Positions 1-14,802 of a DNA stretch of 64,000 bases are shown here, piece by piece (the first letter of the stretch is position 1; each line of letters begins with the position of its first letter). The position numbers and the translations under genes are program-made. This DNA is from an uncultured Rhodospirillaceae bacterium (GTDB lineage: Bacteria > Pseudomonadota > Alphaproteobacteria > UBA8366). The DNA lies in NCBI GenBank assembly GCA_913043025.1, contig CAJWLM010000002.1, forward strand, positions 62,001 to 126,000, in the 5' to 3' direction. A model generated the notes under the pieces. That model ran no database searches and was not told where the DNA came from. It was given only the letters and a program-made list of their open reading frames with translations.

Positions 1-119
1 GATTGTGGGTGTGTTTCCTTTCTTTTTAGGAACGCTTAAACGGGTAACCGGCCAACATGAGGCAGCGGTAAAAGACAGCCAGGCCGGATTGGGCCGTTGG
101 ATTGGCTTGAGCCACTGGG

Positions 120-220
120 GCAGGGTCCGTCGGGTGGAGTGCTAAACGGTTTTTTAGCGCACCATCTTAATGTAGCAGACTAATGTTTGTGTAAGAGCAT
201 TAGTCAAATAGTATCGGAGA
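120..220 (+). promoter_or_regulatory. Structured 5' leader of rplJ (probable L10 autoregulatory region)
   Basis: Upstream of rplJ two hairpins can be drawn. The first pairs 139-146 with 153-160 (8 pairs including one U-G). The second pairs 178-185 with 198-205, a perfect 8-base stem with a 12-base loop, ending ten bases before the ribosome binding site at about 215-220. In other bacteria L10, complexed with L12, binds the rplJ leader and represses its own translation, and the position fits that role. The exact L10-binding fold was not recognised, so function is inferred from position and structure. Bases 1-119 show no gene. Confidence 0.5.
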
Positions 221-226
221 CTAACA

Positions 227-739
227 GTGGACCGAGCAAAAAAAGAAGCCCTAGTCGCCGAACTGCATGAGGCATTCAGCGTCAACAATCTTCTCGTACT
301 GACACACCAGACGGGATTGAGCGTTGGAGAAGTCTCGGAGCTCCGTCAGCAAATGCGGGAAGCTGGTGCATCGTTTAAGGTGACAAAAAACCGGCTAGCC
401 AAAATTGCTTTGAAGGGAACTAAGTTCGAAGGTCTTGCCGATGAATTTACTGGTCCAACAGCTATTGCTGTTTCCGAGGATCCAGTGGCGGCAGCCAAAG
501 TGGTGGTTGACTTTGCAGAAAAGAATGACAGGTTAAGTGTGATTTGTGGGGTGTTGGGTGAAGAGGCACTCGATGCGTCGCAAGTAGTATCGCTTGCTAA
601 ATTGCCATCCTTAGATGAATTGCGTGGCAAGGTCATTGGACTTGTTCAAGCTCCGGCCCAAAATATTACCAGCTTAATGCAGGCACCTAGTGGGCAGCTT
701 GCCCGTGTTTTTGGCGCCTTCGGTAGTTCTGGCTCATAA
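227..739 (+). CDS. rplJ: 50S ribosomal protein L10
   Basis: This encodes the 170-residue L10, which anchors the L12 dimers of the ribosomal stalk on 23S rRNA and so helps recruit translation factors. The N-terminal RNA-binding domain and the C-terminal helix that carries L12 are both present, with usual bacterial length. The start is GTG at 227, preceded by a CGGAGA ribosome binding site at 215-220. rplL follows 51 bases downstream, giving the usual rplJ-rplL pair. L10 is also the likely repressor of this operon through the leader at 120-220. Confidence 0.97.
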   Translation: MDRAKKEALVAELHEAFSVNNLLVLTHQTGLSVGEVSELRQQMREAGASFKVTKNRLAKIALKGTKFEGLADEFTGPTAIAVSEDPVAAAKVVVDFAEKNDRLSVICGVLGEEALDASQVVSLAKLPSLDELRGKVIGLVQAPAQNITSLMQAPSGQLARVFGAFGSSGS

Positions 740-790
740 GGCGGCGGACTTGTAATCAAATAGTATTGTTCAAGCCAAGGAGAAATAATT

Positions 791-1168
791 ATGGCAGATT
801 TAGAAAAGATTGCTGAAGAGCTTTCGGGGTTAACGGTTATAGAAGCAGCGGATTTATCAAAGCTACTCGAAGAAAAGTGGGGGGTTTCAGCAGCTGCCCC
901 AGTTGCCGTTGCTGGCGTTGCGCCTGCAGCGGGAGACGCTGGTGCGGCTGAAGAAAAAACCGAATTTGATGTCGTGCTTACCGCAATGGGCGACAAGAAA
1001 ATAAACGTTATAAAAGAGGTTAGAGGCATTACAGGGCTTGGCCTCAAGGAAGCTAAAGAGCTTGTCGAAAGTGCACCAAAGGCTGTTAAGGAAGGTGTAG
1101 CTAAAGACGAGGCAGATGAAATCAAGAAGAAGCTCGAAGAAGCAGGGGCAACTGTTGAGCTAAATTAA
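791..1168 (+). CDS. rplL: 50S ribosomal protein L7/L12
   Basis: This encodes the 125-residue stalk protein L7/L12, present as several dimers on L10, which contacts EF-Tu, EF-G and other GTPases. The layout is standard: an N-terminal dimerisation helix pair (about 1-33), an Ala/Gly/Val-rich hinge (about 34-53) and a compact C-terminal factor-binding domain ending in GATVELN. A strong AAGGAGA site precedes the ATG. It is followed by an attenuator-like hairpin before rpoB, which in other bacteria keeps polymerase synthesis below stalk protein synthesis. Confidence 0.97.
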   Translation: MADLEKIAEELSGLTVIEAADLSKLLEEKWGVSAAAPVAVAGVAPAAGDAGAAEEKTEFDVVLTAMGDKKINVIKEVRGITGLGLKEAKELVESAPKAVKEGVAKDEADEIKKKLEEAGATVELN

Positions 1169-1184
1169 TGCGGTTTTTTACCGT

Positions 1185-1236
1185 GCGAACCGAGAGAGGG
1201 CCGTGCATGTAGCGCGGTTCTCACTCCTTTTTTTAT
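1185..1236 (+). terminator. Attenuator-like hairpin with T-tract between rplL and rpoB
   Basis: Bases 1187-1192 (GAACCG) pair with 1215-1220 (CGGTTC), enclosing a GC-rich imperfect region. A run of seven T follows shortly downstream (about 1228-1234). In E. coli the rplL-rpoB gap holds a partial terminator that lets only a fraction of transcripts reach rpoBC, and this element sits in the same place. The stem is short and imperfect, so partial rather than full termination is the likely behaviour. rpoB has no obvious separate promoter here. Confidence 0.5.
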
Positions 1237-1288
1237 TATCGAGTTTAGCCGCCTTTTATAAAAAAGAGTGGATAGTCGAGGAACAAAA

Positions 1289-4200
1289 ATGCCGCAGTCC
1301 TTTACCCAACTAAAACGCATTCGGAAATCTTTCGGTCGCTTGCCCGAGGTGGCGCCGATGCCGAATTTGATCGAAGTTCAGAAACAGTCTTACGATCGTT
1401 TCTTAGAGCCGGTAGAATCAAACGGTACAATGTTGCCGTCTGGACTCGAAGAGGCATTTCAGACGGTTTTTCCGATTAAAGATTTTTCAGGCCGAGCGCA
1501 GCTGGAATTTGTAAGCTATGAATTAGAAGATCCGAAATATGACGTTGAAGAGTGTCAGCAGCGTGATATGACCTTTGCAGCACCGCTGAAGGTGACTTTG
1601 CGACTGGTTGTCTGGGATGTGGACGAAGAAACCGGTGCACGTTCTATCCGAGATATCAAAGAACAAGATGTGTATATGGGTGACATGCCGTTAATGACGC
1701 CGAATGGAACCTTCGTCGTTAATGGTACGGAGCGGGTAATAGTCAGCCAGATGCATCGTTCTCCAGGTGTATTCTTTGATCATGACAAAGGCAAAACACA
1801 CTCCTCAGGGAAATATTTATTCGCGGCACGTGTGATACCCTATCGCGGCTCGTGGCTCGATTTCGAGTTTGATGCCAAAGATAACCTGTATGTGCGTATT
1901 GATCGTCGTCGCAAATTGCCAGCAACCACACTAATGTTAGCGCTGGATGGGGACTCTACAGAAGCTTTGCGTGTCGAGCGTAGTCGCGAGGGTCTTAATC
2001 TTGAGCCTTGGGAGGCCCAAGGCATGACGAAAGAGGATATTCTTAACTTCTTTTTTGACACAATTGAATACACCGAAATTGATGGTGGATGGAAAACAAA
2101 GTTTGAACCTAGCCGTTTTGAAGGCGCGAAGTTAGACTATGACCTCATAGATGCAAAAACTAAAAAAGTCGTGGTTGAAAGTGGTCGAAAATTAACTCCG
2201 AGAGTGTTGCGGTCGCTAGAGGATGGGAAGCTCAAAGATATATTGCTGCCTTCGGAGGGAATTCTCGGGCGTTTCGTTGCCAATGATTTGGTCAATTCTA
2301 AGACAGGTGAAATCTATGTCGAGGCTGGAGAAGAGGTCACAGAAGAGCTACTTGAAAGCTTGAAAGAAGTAGGTTTCCGGCAGCTTCCTATTCTGGCGAT
2401 TGATTACAGCTCCGTCGGACCATACGTTCGTAACACTTTGGAAATAGAAAAAAATAATAACCGAGAAGACGCGTTGATTGATATTTATCGAGTGATGCGT
2501 CCCGGTGAACCTCCTACCCTGGAGACTGCGGAGGCATTATTTAAGAGCTTGTTCTTTGACTCAGAGCGCTACGATTTATCCTCTGTAGGGAGAGTTAAAA
2601 TGAACTCTCGGCTTAATCTAGAAACAGATGATCAGATGCGAGTGCTTCGTAAGGAAGATATTTTGGCAATCCTGAAGGTGCTCGTCGGATTAAAGGATGG
2701 TCGTGGGGATATTGATGATATTGATCATTTGGGTAATCGGCGGGTCCGTTCCGTTGGGGAACTGCTTGAAAATCAGTATCGGGTAGGGTTATTGCGTATG
2801 GAGCGCGCAATTCGTGAGCGGATGAGCACAGTCGAGATCGATAGTGTAATGCCGCACGATCTCATAAATGCCAAGCCGGCAGCAGCCGCTGTCAGAGAAT
2901 TTTTTGGTTCGTCACAGCTTTCTCAATTTATGGATCAAACAAATCCGTTATCTGAAATCACTCACAAGCGGCGCTTATCTGCTCTAGGCCCTGGCGGTTT
3001 AACTCGAGAACGAGCGGGCTTTGAAGTTCGAGATGTTCATCCCACTCATTATGGACGCATTTGTCCAATCGAAACTCCGGAGGGTCCGAATATTGGTTTG
3101 ATAAACTCGTTGGCTACTTTTGCACGGGTAAATCAATATGGCTTCATCGAAACTCCGTATCGGGCAGTTAAGGCTGGTAAGGTGACAGACGAAGTGATTT
3201 ATATGTCTGCCATGGATGAGGGGCGCTACACGGTGGCGCAGGCTAACGCAGCTTTAGACGCGCGTGGTAGGTTTGTAGAGGAGCTTGTTAGCTGTCGTGA
3301 AGGTGGCGAATACATTATGGCAATGCGGGAAGAGATTGATTTTATCGACGTTTCGCCAAAACAAATCGTCTCGGTGGCTGCCGCTTTAATTCCATTTCTC
3401 GAAAATGACGATGCAAACCGTGCTCTTATGGGTTCGAATATGCAACGACAGGCTGTTCCTCTACTAAAGGCTGACGCTCCTTTGGTTGGCACGGGTATGG
3501 AGGAGATAGTTGCGCGCGATTCTGGCGCTGCAATAGTAGCAGATCGCTCGGGGGTTGTAGATCAGGTTGATGCTACACGAATCGTTGTGCAAGCCACAGA
3601 AGAGACTGCTGCCGATGTGCCTGGTGTTGACATTTATAACCTTGCGAAGTTTCAGCGCTCTAACCAAAACACTTGTATCAACCAGCGTCCGTTAGTGAAA
3701 GTTGGAGACATAGTTGCAAAAGGCGATATTGTTGCAGATGGTCCCTCAACTGAACTTGGAGAGTTAGCGTTGGGGCGCAATGTGCTGGTCGCGTTTATGC
3801 CCTGGAATGGATATAATTTTGAGGATTCTATCCTGATATCAGAACGAATTGTTCGAGATGACGTTTTTACTTCTATTCATATCGAAGAATTCGAAATCAT
3901 GGCCCGAGACACCAAGCTTGGCCAAGAGGAGATTACCCGCGATATCCCAAACGTTGGTGAGGAGGCGCTAAAGGATCTTGATGAGGCTGGGATAGTTTGT
4001 ATCGGAGCTGAGGTAAATTCAGGGGATATACTTGTTGGTAAAGTTACCCCAAAGGGCGAATCTCCTATGACGCCGGAAGAAAAGCTACTGCGTGCAATTT
4101 TTGGTGAGAAAGCATCCGATGTACGAGACACATCATTAAAGTTACCGCCCGGCGGCCAAGGCACAGTAGTAGAAGTTAGGGTGTTTTCACGACGTGGTGT

Positions 4201-5467
4201 TGATAAAGACGAGCGCGCTTTGGCGATTGAGCGTCAGGAAATTGAGCGGCTGGCTAAAGATCGGGACGATGAGAAAGCAATACTGGAACGTTCCTTCTTT
4301 AATTCCCTGAAAGATAAATTAATTAATCAGACGACTGTTTCTAGCCCTAAGGGAATGGAAAATAACAAAAAAATAACGGAGGCCTTTCTGTCTGACTTTA
4401 CGCCCGGGCAGTGGCGACAAATCGTCGTTAAGAATAATACTGTCAACGATGAACTAGAGGCAATGAAGAAGACTTTTGATGCATCTGTCGGGGTTTTGCA
4501 GAGCCGGTTTGAAGATAAAGTAGACAAGCTTCAGCGTGGCGATGAATTGCCTCCAGGTGTGATGAAGATGGTAAAAGTTTTTGTGGCGGTAAAGCGCAAA
4601 TTACAGCCCGGTGACAAGATGGCTGGCCGGCACGGCAATAAGGGTGTGATTTCCAAAATAATGCCAGTGGAAGACATGCCGTATCTTGAGGATGGTACAT
4701 CGGTTGATGTAGTGCTTAATCCGCTTGGGGTGCCAAGTAGAATGAACGTGGGTCAAATATTAGAAACGCACCTTGGATGGGCCGCTGCAGGTTTAGGACA
4801 ACAGATAGGAGACGCGTTAGCCGCGTATAAAGGTGGTAATAGTGATAAATCAACCTCAGATTTGCGTAAAACGCTTGAATCGGCTTACGGAAAAGAAATC
4901 TATCAGGAATCCATCGAAGAGATGGATGATGAGGCAGCGCTTGAGTTGGCAGACAATGTCGTAAAGGGCGTTCCATTTGCAACTCCGGTTTTTGACGGTG
5001 CAGTGGAAGCGGATATAGTCGAAGCTCTAAAAGATGCTGGCTTTGCCGAATCAGGCCAATCGACGCTCATCGACGGTCGGACTGGAGAAATATTTTCACG
5101 AGATGTTACCGTTGGCTATATTTACATGTTGAAATTGCATCATTTAGTTGATGATAAAATTCACGCTCGTTCAATCGGTCCTTACAGCCTTGTTACGCAG
5201 CAACCTCTCGGCGGGAAAGCACAGTTTGGAGGCCAAAGATTTGGTGAAATGGAGGTGTGGGCCCTTGAAGCGTATGGCGCCGCCTACACGCTTCAAGAAA
5301 TGTTAACAGTTAAATCTGATGACGTGTCAGGCCGGACGAAGGTGTATGAGGCAATTGTTCGTGGCGATGACACGTTTGAGGCTGGAATCCCTGAGTCTTT
5401 CAACGTCTTAGTGAAGGAACTTCGGTCTTTAGGGCTTAACGTTGAATTGATCCAAGAAAACTTTTAA
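1289..5467 (+). CDS. rpoB: DNA-directed RNA polymerase subunit beta
   Basis: This encodes the catalytic beta subunit of RNA polymerase, 1392 residues from the chosen start. The rifampicin-binding segment is intact and of wild-type form around residues 541-575 ([10 protein letters not shown], then [13 protein letters not shown] and the [12 protein letters not shown] block). The C-terminal GRQ-type region and the [18 protein letters not shown] active-site segment are present. An in-frame GTG at 1268 would add seven residues. The ATG at 1289 is preferred because GAGGA at 1278-1282 is correctly spaced and because family members begin close to MPQSFT. It is followed 67 bases later by rpoC. Confidence 0.97.
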   Translation: MPQSFTQLKRIRKSFGRLPEVAPMPNLIEVQKQSYDRFLEPVESNGTMLPSGLEEAFQTVFPIKDFSGRAQLEFVSYELEDPKYDVEECQQRDMTFAAPLKVTLRLVVWDVDEETGARSIRDIKEQDVYMGDMPLMTPNGTFVVNGTERVIVSQMHRSPGVFFDHDKGKTHSSGKYLFAARVIPYRGSWLDFEFDAKDNLYVRIDRRRKLPATTLMLALDGDSTEALRVERSREGLNLEPWEAQGMTKEDILNFFFDTIEYTEIDGGWKTKFEPSRFEGAKLDYDLIDAKTKKVVVESGRKLTPRVLRSLEDGKLKDILLPSEGILGRFVANDLVNSKTGEIYVEAGEEVTEELLESLKEVGFRQLPILAIDYSSVGPYVRNTLEIEKNNNREDALIDIYRVMRPGEPPTLETAEALFKSLFFDSERYDLSSVGRVKMNSRLNLETDDQMRVLRKEDILAILKVLVGLKDGRGDIDDIDHLGNRRVRSVGELLENQYRVGLLRMERAIRERMSTVEIDSVMPHDLINAKPAAAAVREFFGSSQLSQFMDQTNPLSEITHKRRLSALGPGGLTRERAGFEVRDVHPTHYGRICPIETPEGPNIGLINSLATFARVNQYGFIETPYRAVKAGKVTDEVIYMSAMDEGRYTVAQANAALDARGRFVEELVSCREGGEYIMAMREEIDFIDVSPKQIVSVAAALIPFLENDDANRALMGSNMQRQAVPLLKADAPLVGTGMEEIVARDSGAAIVADRSGVVDQVDATRIVVQATEETAADVPGVDIYNLAKFQRSNQNTCINQRPLVKVGDIVAKGDIVADGPSTELGELALGRNVLVAFMPWNGYNFEDSILISERIVRDDVFTSIHIEEFEIMARDTKLGQEEITRDIPNVGEEALKDLDEAGIVCIGAEVNSGDILVGKVTPKGESPMTPEEKLLRAIFGEKASDVRDTSLKLPPGGQGTVVEVRVFSRRGVDKDERALAIERQEIERLAKDRDDEKAILERSFFNSLKDKLINQTTVSSPKGMENNKKITEAFLSDFTPGQWRQIVVKNNTVNDELEAMKKTFDASVGVLQSRFEDKVDKLQRGDELPPGVMKMVKVFVAVKRKLQPGDKMAGRHGNKGVISKIMPVEDMPYLEDGTSVDVVLNPLGVPSRMNVGQILETHLGWAAAGLGQQIGDALAAYKGGNSDKSTSDLRKTLESAYGKEIYQESIEEMDDEAALELADNVVKGVPFATPVFDGAVEADIVEALKDAGFAESGQSTLIDGRTGEIFSRDVTVGYIYMLKLHHLVDDKIHARSIGPYSLVTQQPLGGKAQFGGQRFGEMEVWALEAYGAAYTLQEMLTVKSDDVSGRTKVYEAIVRGDDTFEAGIPESFNVLVKELRSLGLNVELIQENF

Positions 5468-5534
5468 TCGGATGTGTGCAGCGTCAATAACACGCAACCA
5501 CTGTTTGAAGTGATTTAGTTGGGAGATTGAGTAA

Positions 5535-9881
<4,347 letters not shown>

Positions 9882-9984
9882 GCAGTAATTGGATTTGTCA
9901 TCGGCACTGATAAGTCGCTGGGAAATAGTGAAAACTTCACATAAAGGCATGACTTAAGCTCCAAATAATTCTTTTATCTTTTAC

Positions 9985-10013
9985 TTGACCTAAGGGTGTG
10001 GCGTAACTAGTAT
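9985..10013 (+). promoter_or_regulatory. Sigma-70-type promoter in the rpoC-rpsL gap
   Basis: TTGACC at 9985-9990 and TAGTAT at 10008-10013 are separated by exactly 17 bases, a good match to the vegetative promoter consensus. Transcription would start near 10020 and run toward rpsL. A terminator-like hairpin at 10113-10137 lies between this promoter and rpsL, so the promoter drives either an attenuated str-operon leader or a short untranslated RNA. No start site has been measured. Confidence 0.55.
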
Positions 10014-10112
10014 CCGCCGCACTTTCCAAGGGGATTTGGTTGTAGCTAATTATTTGTTTGTTGACAGTGAGGCGCTAGACACAATCCTCGGATTTTCGAC
10101 GTTATTGACATA

Positions 10113-10137
10113 AGCCGTTAAGTCGGCTGATTTTTTT
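10113..10137 (+). terminator. Terminator-like hairpin upstream of rpsL
   Basis: AGCCG (10113-10117) pairs with CGGCT (10124-10128) around a six-base loop. GA and a run of seven T (10131-10137) follow, the layout of an intrinsic terminator, though the five-pair stem is short. It may end the rpoBC transcript, or it may attenuate transcripts from the promoter at 9985-10013. Confidence 0.5.
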
Positions 10138-10250
10138 AGCCATATGGGGGGCCATGTGCGGCTTTTATTCGGCCGTTTCGATAATGGGTTCTGGTATGAA
10201 AATCAGTGGCTTGCATAACTGAAGGCAGAGATTGAAATTGGTAGGTATAG

Positions 10251-10622
10251 ATGCCGACAATTAATCAGTTGATCCGAAAGGGTCGTAAAGAAAAGCCGGT
10301 TCGCAACAAAGTACCAGCTCTAGAGGCGTGTCCACAGAAACGCGGTGTGTGCACTCGTGTTTATACGACGACGCCTAAAAAACCTAATTCAGCTTTGCGG
10401 AAAGTGGCTCGCGTGCGGCTTACGAATGGGTTTGAGGTTACAAGTTATATCCCAGGGGAAGGACATAACCTTCAAGAGCACTCTGTCGTCATGATTCGTG
10501 GTGGACGTGTGAAGGATTTGCCCGGTGTGCGTTACCACATAGTCCGTGGAACTTTGGATACTCAAGGTGTGGATGATCGCCGTCAGCGGAGATCCAAGTA
10601 TGGCGCAAAACGGCCAAAATAA
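10251..10622 (+). CDS. rpsL: 30S ribosomal protein S12
   Basis: This encodes S12 (123 residues), which lines the decoding centre and takes part in tRNA selection. The conserved [13 protein letters not shown] segment is present with Lys43, and [14 protein letters not shown] follows. Both are the unmutated, streptomycin-sensitive form. It is the first gene of the str operon, with rpsG starting 23 bases later. The ribosome site (GGTAGG) is weak, so its translation may depend on leader structure. Confidence 0.98.
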   Translation: MPTINQLIRKGRKEKPVRNKVPALEACPQKRGVCTRVYTTTPKKPNSALRKVARVRLTNGFEVTSYIPGEGHNLQEHSVVMIRGGRVKDLPGVRYHIVRGTLDTQGVDDRRQRRSKYGAKRPK

Positions 10623-10645
10623 AAGGGTTTAGGGGAGAATTTTCG

Positions 10646-11116
10646 ATGTCCAGACGTCGCCGCGCAGAAAAAAGAGAAATCTTGCCTGATGCCAAATTCG
10701 GAGATGTAGTGGTTAGTAAATTTATTAACAGCGTTATGCTTCATGGGAAGAAGTCAACTGCTGAACGAATTGTCTATGGGGCATTAGATCTCATGGAATC
10801 TCGCGCTGGCAACGACCCGGTTCGGTCTTTCCACGAGGCGTTGGATAACGTTAAGCCACATCTAGAAGTACGGTCTCGGCGTGTAGGGGGAGCGACTTAT
10901 CAAGTGCCAATGGATGTGCGTGCTGATCGAGCCCAAGCGCTCGCATTCAGATGGCTAATACAGAATGCGCGCGGACGCAGTGAAAACACAATGGTTGAGC
11001 GTTTGTCGGGAGAACTCCTCGATGCAGCTAATAACCGCGGTGGTGCTGTGAAAAAGCGGGAAGATACGCATAGGATGGCTGATGCCAACCGGGCGTTTTC
11101 TCACTATCGTTGGTAA
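10646..11116 (+). CDS. rpsG: 30S ribosomal protein S7
   Basis: This encodes S7 (156 residues), the primary organiser of the 3' major domain of 16S rRNA and part of the E-site exit channel. The start [11 protein letters not shown] and the motif [12 protein letters not shown] are typical of the family. A GGGGAGA site precedes the ATG. In E. coli S7 is the autogenous repressor of the str operon. No repressor site was identified here. Confidence 0.98.
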   Translation: MSRRRRAEKREILPDAKFGDVVVSKFINSVMLHGKKSTAERIVYGALDLMESRAGNDPVRSFHEALDNVKPHLEVRSRRVGGATYQVPMDVRADRAQALAFRWLIQNARGRSENTMVERLSGELLDAANNRGGAVKKREDTHRMADANRAFSHYRW

Positions 11117-11141
11117 TGAGTTTTTATCGGAGATAAAGAAT

Positions 11142-13217
11142 ATGTCAGCCCGCACAACCCCTATAGAAAAATATCGCAATATTGGGATTATGGCCCATAT
11201 CGACGCTGGAAAAACAACTACGACTGAGCGAATACTCTATTACACCGGACGTTCACATAAGATTGGTGAAGTTCATGATGGCAACGCTACGATGGACTGG
11301 ATGGAGCAGGAGCAGGAGCGAGGGATAACTATCACATCTGCCGCAACCACTTGCCAGTGGCGGGATTGTCGTGTGAATATAATTGATACGCCCGGGCATG
11401 TTGATTTCACCATTGAAGTAGAGCGGAGTTTGCGTGTTTTAGATGGCGCGGTGGCAGTGTTTGATAGCGTCGCGGGTGTTGAGCCTCAATCTGAAACCGT
11501 ATGGAGGCAGGCCGACAAGTACGAGGTGCCTCGTATCTGTTTTGTGAATAAGATGGATAGAACCGGTGCGGATTTCTTTCGCACTGTTGATATGATTATA
11601 GATCGTTTAGGTGCGTCTCCGCTGGTGACACAGCTACCAGTAGGTTCTGAAGATAGCTTCGTCGGTGTCATCGACTTAGTCAAAATGCGCGCTGTTATTT
11701 GGAAAGATGAGTCCCTCGGGGCTGAGTTCGAATACACGGATATTCCAGCTGAACTTGCGGATCAAGCATCTGAGTATCGGGAAAAGCTTGTTGAGATGGC
11801 CGTTGAGCAGGATGATGGGGCTATGGAGGCCTATCTCGAGGGTCATGAGCCAAGCGAGGAAAAGTTGATAGACTGTATTCGCAAGGGCACTGTCGAGGGG
11901 GCATTTGTTCCAGTATTATTGGGTTCGGCGTTCAAAAACAAAGGTGTGCAGCCACTTCTTGATGCGGTGGTTGATTTTCTTCCGTCGCCTGTTGATGTGC
12001 CTGCTGTTAAGGGTCTGCTAGACAACGATGAGCCTTCTACACGGCAGTCTTCAGACGATGAGCCCTTTGCCGCTCTGGCATTCAAGATTATGACCGATGA
12101 GCATGTGGGTTCGTTGACGTTCGTGCGCATTTATTCTGGAACACTTTCCAAGGGTGCTGGAGTCATAAATTCAGTCAAGCGCCAGAAGGAGCGCGTTGGT
12201 CGCATGCTCATGATGCACGCCAACAACCGTGAAATGATAGATGAGGCAAGTGCCGGAGATATAGTGGCAGTGGTGGGGCTCAAATCTGTTACTACAGGTG
12301 ATACGATATGTGATTCCAACAAGCCCATAATTCTAGAGAAGATGGAATTTCCGGACCCTGTTATCGAGATTGCGGTCGAGCCTAAAACTAAGGGCGACCA
12401 TGATAAGATGTCGACTGCGCTTGGGCGGTTAGCGCAAGAAGATCCATCGTTCAGGGTTACCTCTGACGAAGAGACGGGTCAGACCGTGATAAAAGGAATG
12501 GGCGAGCTCCACCTAGAAATCATTATTGACCGTTTGCTGAGAGAATTTAAAGTTGGTGCTAATATAGGCGCACCACAGGTGGCCTATAGGGAGACTATCA
12601 CAAAGCCTTATACTTGTGATTATACTCACAAGAAACAAACCGGTGGGTCGGGACAGTTCGCCCGTATCATTATTGAGTTTGAACCATGCGAGCCTGGGGA
12701 TGGTTACGAATTCGAGAGTAAGGTTGTCGGTGGATCAGTTCCTAAAGATTATATCCCGGGCGTAGAGAAGGGCCTAAATAGTGAACGCGAAAATGGGGTT
12801 TTGGCGGGCTTTCCTGTTATTGACTTCAGGGCAACATTGGTCGATGGGGCATCTCATGATGTTGACTCATCTGTTATGGCGTTTGAAATTGCAGCTCGGG
12901 CTGCATTTCGGGAGGCGGTTCAGAGTGCTGGGCCGAAATTGCTAGAGCCTATTATGAAAGTCGAAGTAATTACGCCTGAGGAATATATGGGAGATATAAT
13001 TGGTGATTTAAACAGCCGGCGTGGACAGGTAGGGGGTATGGATCAGCGTGGAAATGCACGCGTCATTGATGCTATGGTGCCTCTTGCCAACATGTTCGGT
13101 TACATCAACACTTTGAGATCATCCAGTCAGGGGCGTGCTCAGTTTACTATGCAATTCGATCATTATGAAAAAGTACCGCAAGCGGTTGCGGAAGAAGTTC
13201 GAGCTAACCTCGCTTAA
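11142..13217 (+). CDS. fusA: Elongation factor G
   Basis: This encodes EF-G (691 residues), the GTPase that drives translocation and, with ribosome recycling factor, subunit splitting. The P-loop AHIDAGKTT lies at residues 18-26, the DTPGH switch II motif and NKMD follow, and domains II-V continue to the C-terminus. The frame remains open upstream into rpsG. The ATG at 11142 is chosen because a GGAGA site lies about nine bases upstream and the product then begins [16 protein letters not shown], as in relatives. Confidence 0.98.
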   Translation: MSARTTPIEKYRNIGIMAHIDAGKTTTTERILYYTGRSHKIGEVHDGNATMDWMEQEQERGITITSAATTCQWRDCRVNIIDTPGHVDFTIEVERSLRVLDGAVAVFDSVAGVEPQSETVWRQADKYEVPRICFVNKMDRTGADFFRTVDMIIDRLGASPLVTQLPVGSEDSFVGVIDLVKMRAVIWKDESLGAEFEYTDIPAELADQASEYREKLVEMAVEQDDGAMEAYLEGHEPSEEKLIDCIRKGTVEGAFVPVLLGSAFKNKGVQPLLDAVVDFLPSPVDVPAVKGLLDNDEPSTRQSSDDEPFAALAFKIMTDEHVGSLTFVRIYSGTLSKGAGVINSVKRQKERVGRMLMMHANNREMIDEASAGDIVAVVGLKSVTTGDTICDSNKPIILEKMEFPDPVIEIAVEPKTKGDHDKMSTALGRLAQEDPSFRVTSDEETGQTVIKGMGELHLEIIIDRLLREFKVGANIGAPQVAYRETITKPYTCDYTHKKQTGGSGQFARIIIEFEPCEPGDGYEFESKVVGGSVPKDYIPGVEKGLNSERENGVLAGFPVIDFRATLVDGASHDVDSSVMAFEIAARAAFREAVQSAGPKLLEPIMKVEVITPEEYMGDIIGDLNSRRGQVGGMDQRGNARVIDAMVPLANMFGYINTLRSSSQGRAQFTMQFDHYEKVPQAVAEEVRANLA

Positions 13218-13244
13218 ACTGGATTTTAATAGACGGAGGCCAAG

Positions 13245-14435
13245 ATGGCGAAAGAAAAATTTGAACGCACAAAGCCGCATTGTAACATTGGAACAATTGG
13301 ACACGTTGACCATGGTAAGACAACGTTGACAGCAGCGATCACTAAGGTATTGGCTGAGACGGGGGGTGCTACGTTTACAGATTATGGGGACATTGATAAG
13401 GCGCCTGAAGAGAAAGAGCGTGGCATCACTATCAATACAGCTCATGTTGAGTATGAGACGGAAAACCGGCACTACGCGCACGTAGATTGTCCTGGGCACG
13501 CTGACTACGTGAAAAACATGATTACAGGTGCGGCGCAAATGGATGGCGCTATTTTGGTTGTTAATGCTGCGGATGGCCCGATGCCTCAGACGCGAGAGCA
13601 TATTTTGTTGGCGCGCCAAGTTGGTGTGCCGGCCATTGTGGTGTTTTTGAATAAGGTTGATCAGGTAGATGATGAGGAGCTGTTAGAGTTAGTTGAGCTT
13701 GAAGTGCGTGAGCTTTTATCGAGTTATGATTTCCCGGGCGACGATATTCCGATTGTGGCTGGGACAGCTTTAGGCGCATTGGAGGGCGGCGATCCGGATA
13801 CGGGTGCTAATAAAATTCTTGAGTTGATGAAGTGTGTTGACGATTATGTGCCGCAACCTGATCGTCCTAAAGATCTGCCCTTCTTGATGCCGATTGAAGA
13901 CGTATTTTCAATTTCTGGTCGTGGCACGGTTGTGACGGGGCGTGTAGAGCGCGGAGTGGTGAATGTTGGTGACGAAATAGAAATAGTTGGCATTCGCGAC
14001 ACAGGGAAGACCGTTTGTACTGGTGTTGAGATGTTTCGGAAGCTATTGGATCAGGGTGAGGCAGGAGATAATATTGGTGCTTTGCTTCGTGGTATTGAGC
14101 GTGAAGGGGTGGAGCGTGGCCAAGTGTTAGCGCAGCCAGGATCGATTACGCCGCATACAAAATTCCAATGCGAGTGCTACATTTTGACCAAGGATGAGGG
14201 TGGTCGGCATACGCCATTTTTCTCAAATTATAGGCCGCAATTCTATTTCCGAACTACAGATGTCACTGGTACGGTGGAGCTTCCAGAAGGGACAGAAATG
14301 GTAATGCCTGGGGACAGCATTTCTATGGGTGTAAACTTGATCGCGCCAATTGCTATGGATGAGGGTTTGCGTTTTGCAATTCGCGAGGGCGGCAAAACTG
14401 TTGGCGCTGGTGTTGTAACCAGTATTACTGAATAG
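13245..14435 (+). CDS. tuf: Elongation factor Tu
   Basis: This encodes EF-Tu (396 residues), which carries aminoacyl-tRNA to the ribosome. GHVDHGKTT is at residues 19-27, DCPGH near 81 and NKVD near 136, followed by the two beta-barrel domains. A GGAGG site precedes the ATG and fusA ends 27 bases before. Many alphaproteobacteria carry a second tuf copy elsewhere, which cannot be checked within this window. The gene leads directly into the S10 operon. Confidence 0.98.
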   Translation: MAKEKFERTKPHCNIGTIGHVDHGKTTLTAAITKVLAETGGATFTDYGDIDKAPEEKERGITINTAHVEYETENRHYAHVDCPGHADYVKNMITGAAQMDGAILVVNAADGPMPQTREHILLARQVGVPAIVVFLNKVDQVDDEELLELVELEVRELLSSYDFPGDDIPIVAGTALGALEGGDPDTGANKILELMKCVDDYVPQPDRPKDLPFLMPIEDVFSISGRGTVVTGRVERGVVNVGDEIEIVGIRDTGKTVCTGVEMFRKLLDQGEAGDNIGALLRGIEREGVERGQVLAQPGSITPHTKFQCECYILTKDEGGRHTPFFSNYRPQFYFRTTDVTGTVELPEGTEMVMPGDSISMGVNLIAPIAMDEGLRFAIREGGKTVGAGVVTSITE

Positions 14436-14464
14436 CTGCTTTAAAGAGCAGTGAGGGCGAATTT

Positions 14465-14773
14465 ATGGACAGTCAAAATATCCGTATCCGATTAAAAGCT
14501 TTCGACCATCGAGTTCTCGATCAGTCGACGCAGGAGATCGTGAATACTGCCAAGCGAACTGGGGCGGGAGTGCGAGGCCCTATACCGTTGCCTACACGCA
14601 TAGAAAAATTAACAGTGTTGCGTTCGCCTCATATTGATAAGAAAAGTAGGGAGCAGTTCGAGGTGCGGACTCATAAACGGCTTCTTGATATTGTCGACCC
14701 GACACCGCAAACAGTTGATGCCCTAATGAAACTCGATTTAGCATCAGGTGTTGATGTGCAGATCAAGCTCTAA
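14465..14773 (+). CDS. rpsJ: 30S ribosomal protein S10 (NusE)
   Basis: This encodes S10 (102 residues), a head protein of the small subunit that also acts as NusE, bridging NusB and NusG in antitermination and transcription-translation coupling. The product starts [19 protein letters not shown] and ends in the usual GVDVQIKL. It is only 29 bases from tuf, so the S10 operon here probably continues from the str transcript. No separate promoter is evident in the gap. Confidence 0.98.
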   Translation: MDSQNIRIRLKAFDHRVLDQSTQEIVNTAKRTGAGVRGPIPLPTRIEKLTVLRSPHIDKKSREQFEVRTHKRLLDIVDPTPQTVDALMKLDLASGVDVQIKL

Positions 14774-14802
14774 TGCAAGTTTGATCGCGAGGGAGAAAAA
14801 AA

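Larger units (their letters stand above)
9882..10250 (+). other. Gene-free 369-base gap between rpoC and rpsL
   Basis: No open reading frame with a credible start or ribosome site is seen. The gap holds the promoter at 9985-10013, a further TTGACA at 10061-10066 without a convincing -10 element, the terminator-like hairpin at 10113-10137, and a GC-rich stretch at about 10145-10175 that could fold. The remainder up to rpsL is probably 5' leader. Confidence 0.6.

Noticed and set aside
646..1125. 159-residue minus-strand open frame across rplJ and rplL
   Set aside because: It lies opposite two secure ribosomal protein genes, has Ser/Ala-rich low-complexity sequence and no ribosome site.
10061..10066. 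TTGACA as a second promoter before rpsL
   Set aside because: No credible -10 hexamer lies at 16-18 bases. Only the upstream TTGACC/TAGTAT pair is convincing.
13119..13619. 166-residue minus-strand open frame spanning fusA-tuf
   Set aside because: It lies opposite fusA and tuf, lacks a ribosome site, and reads as cysteine- and arginine-rich shadow sequence.
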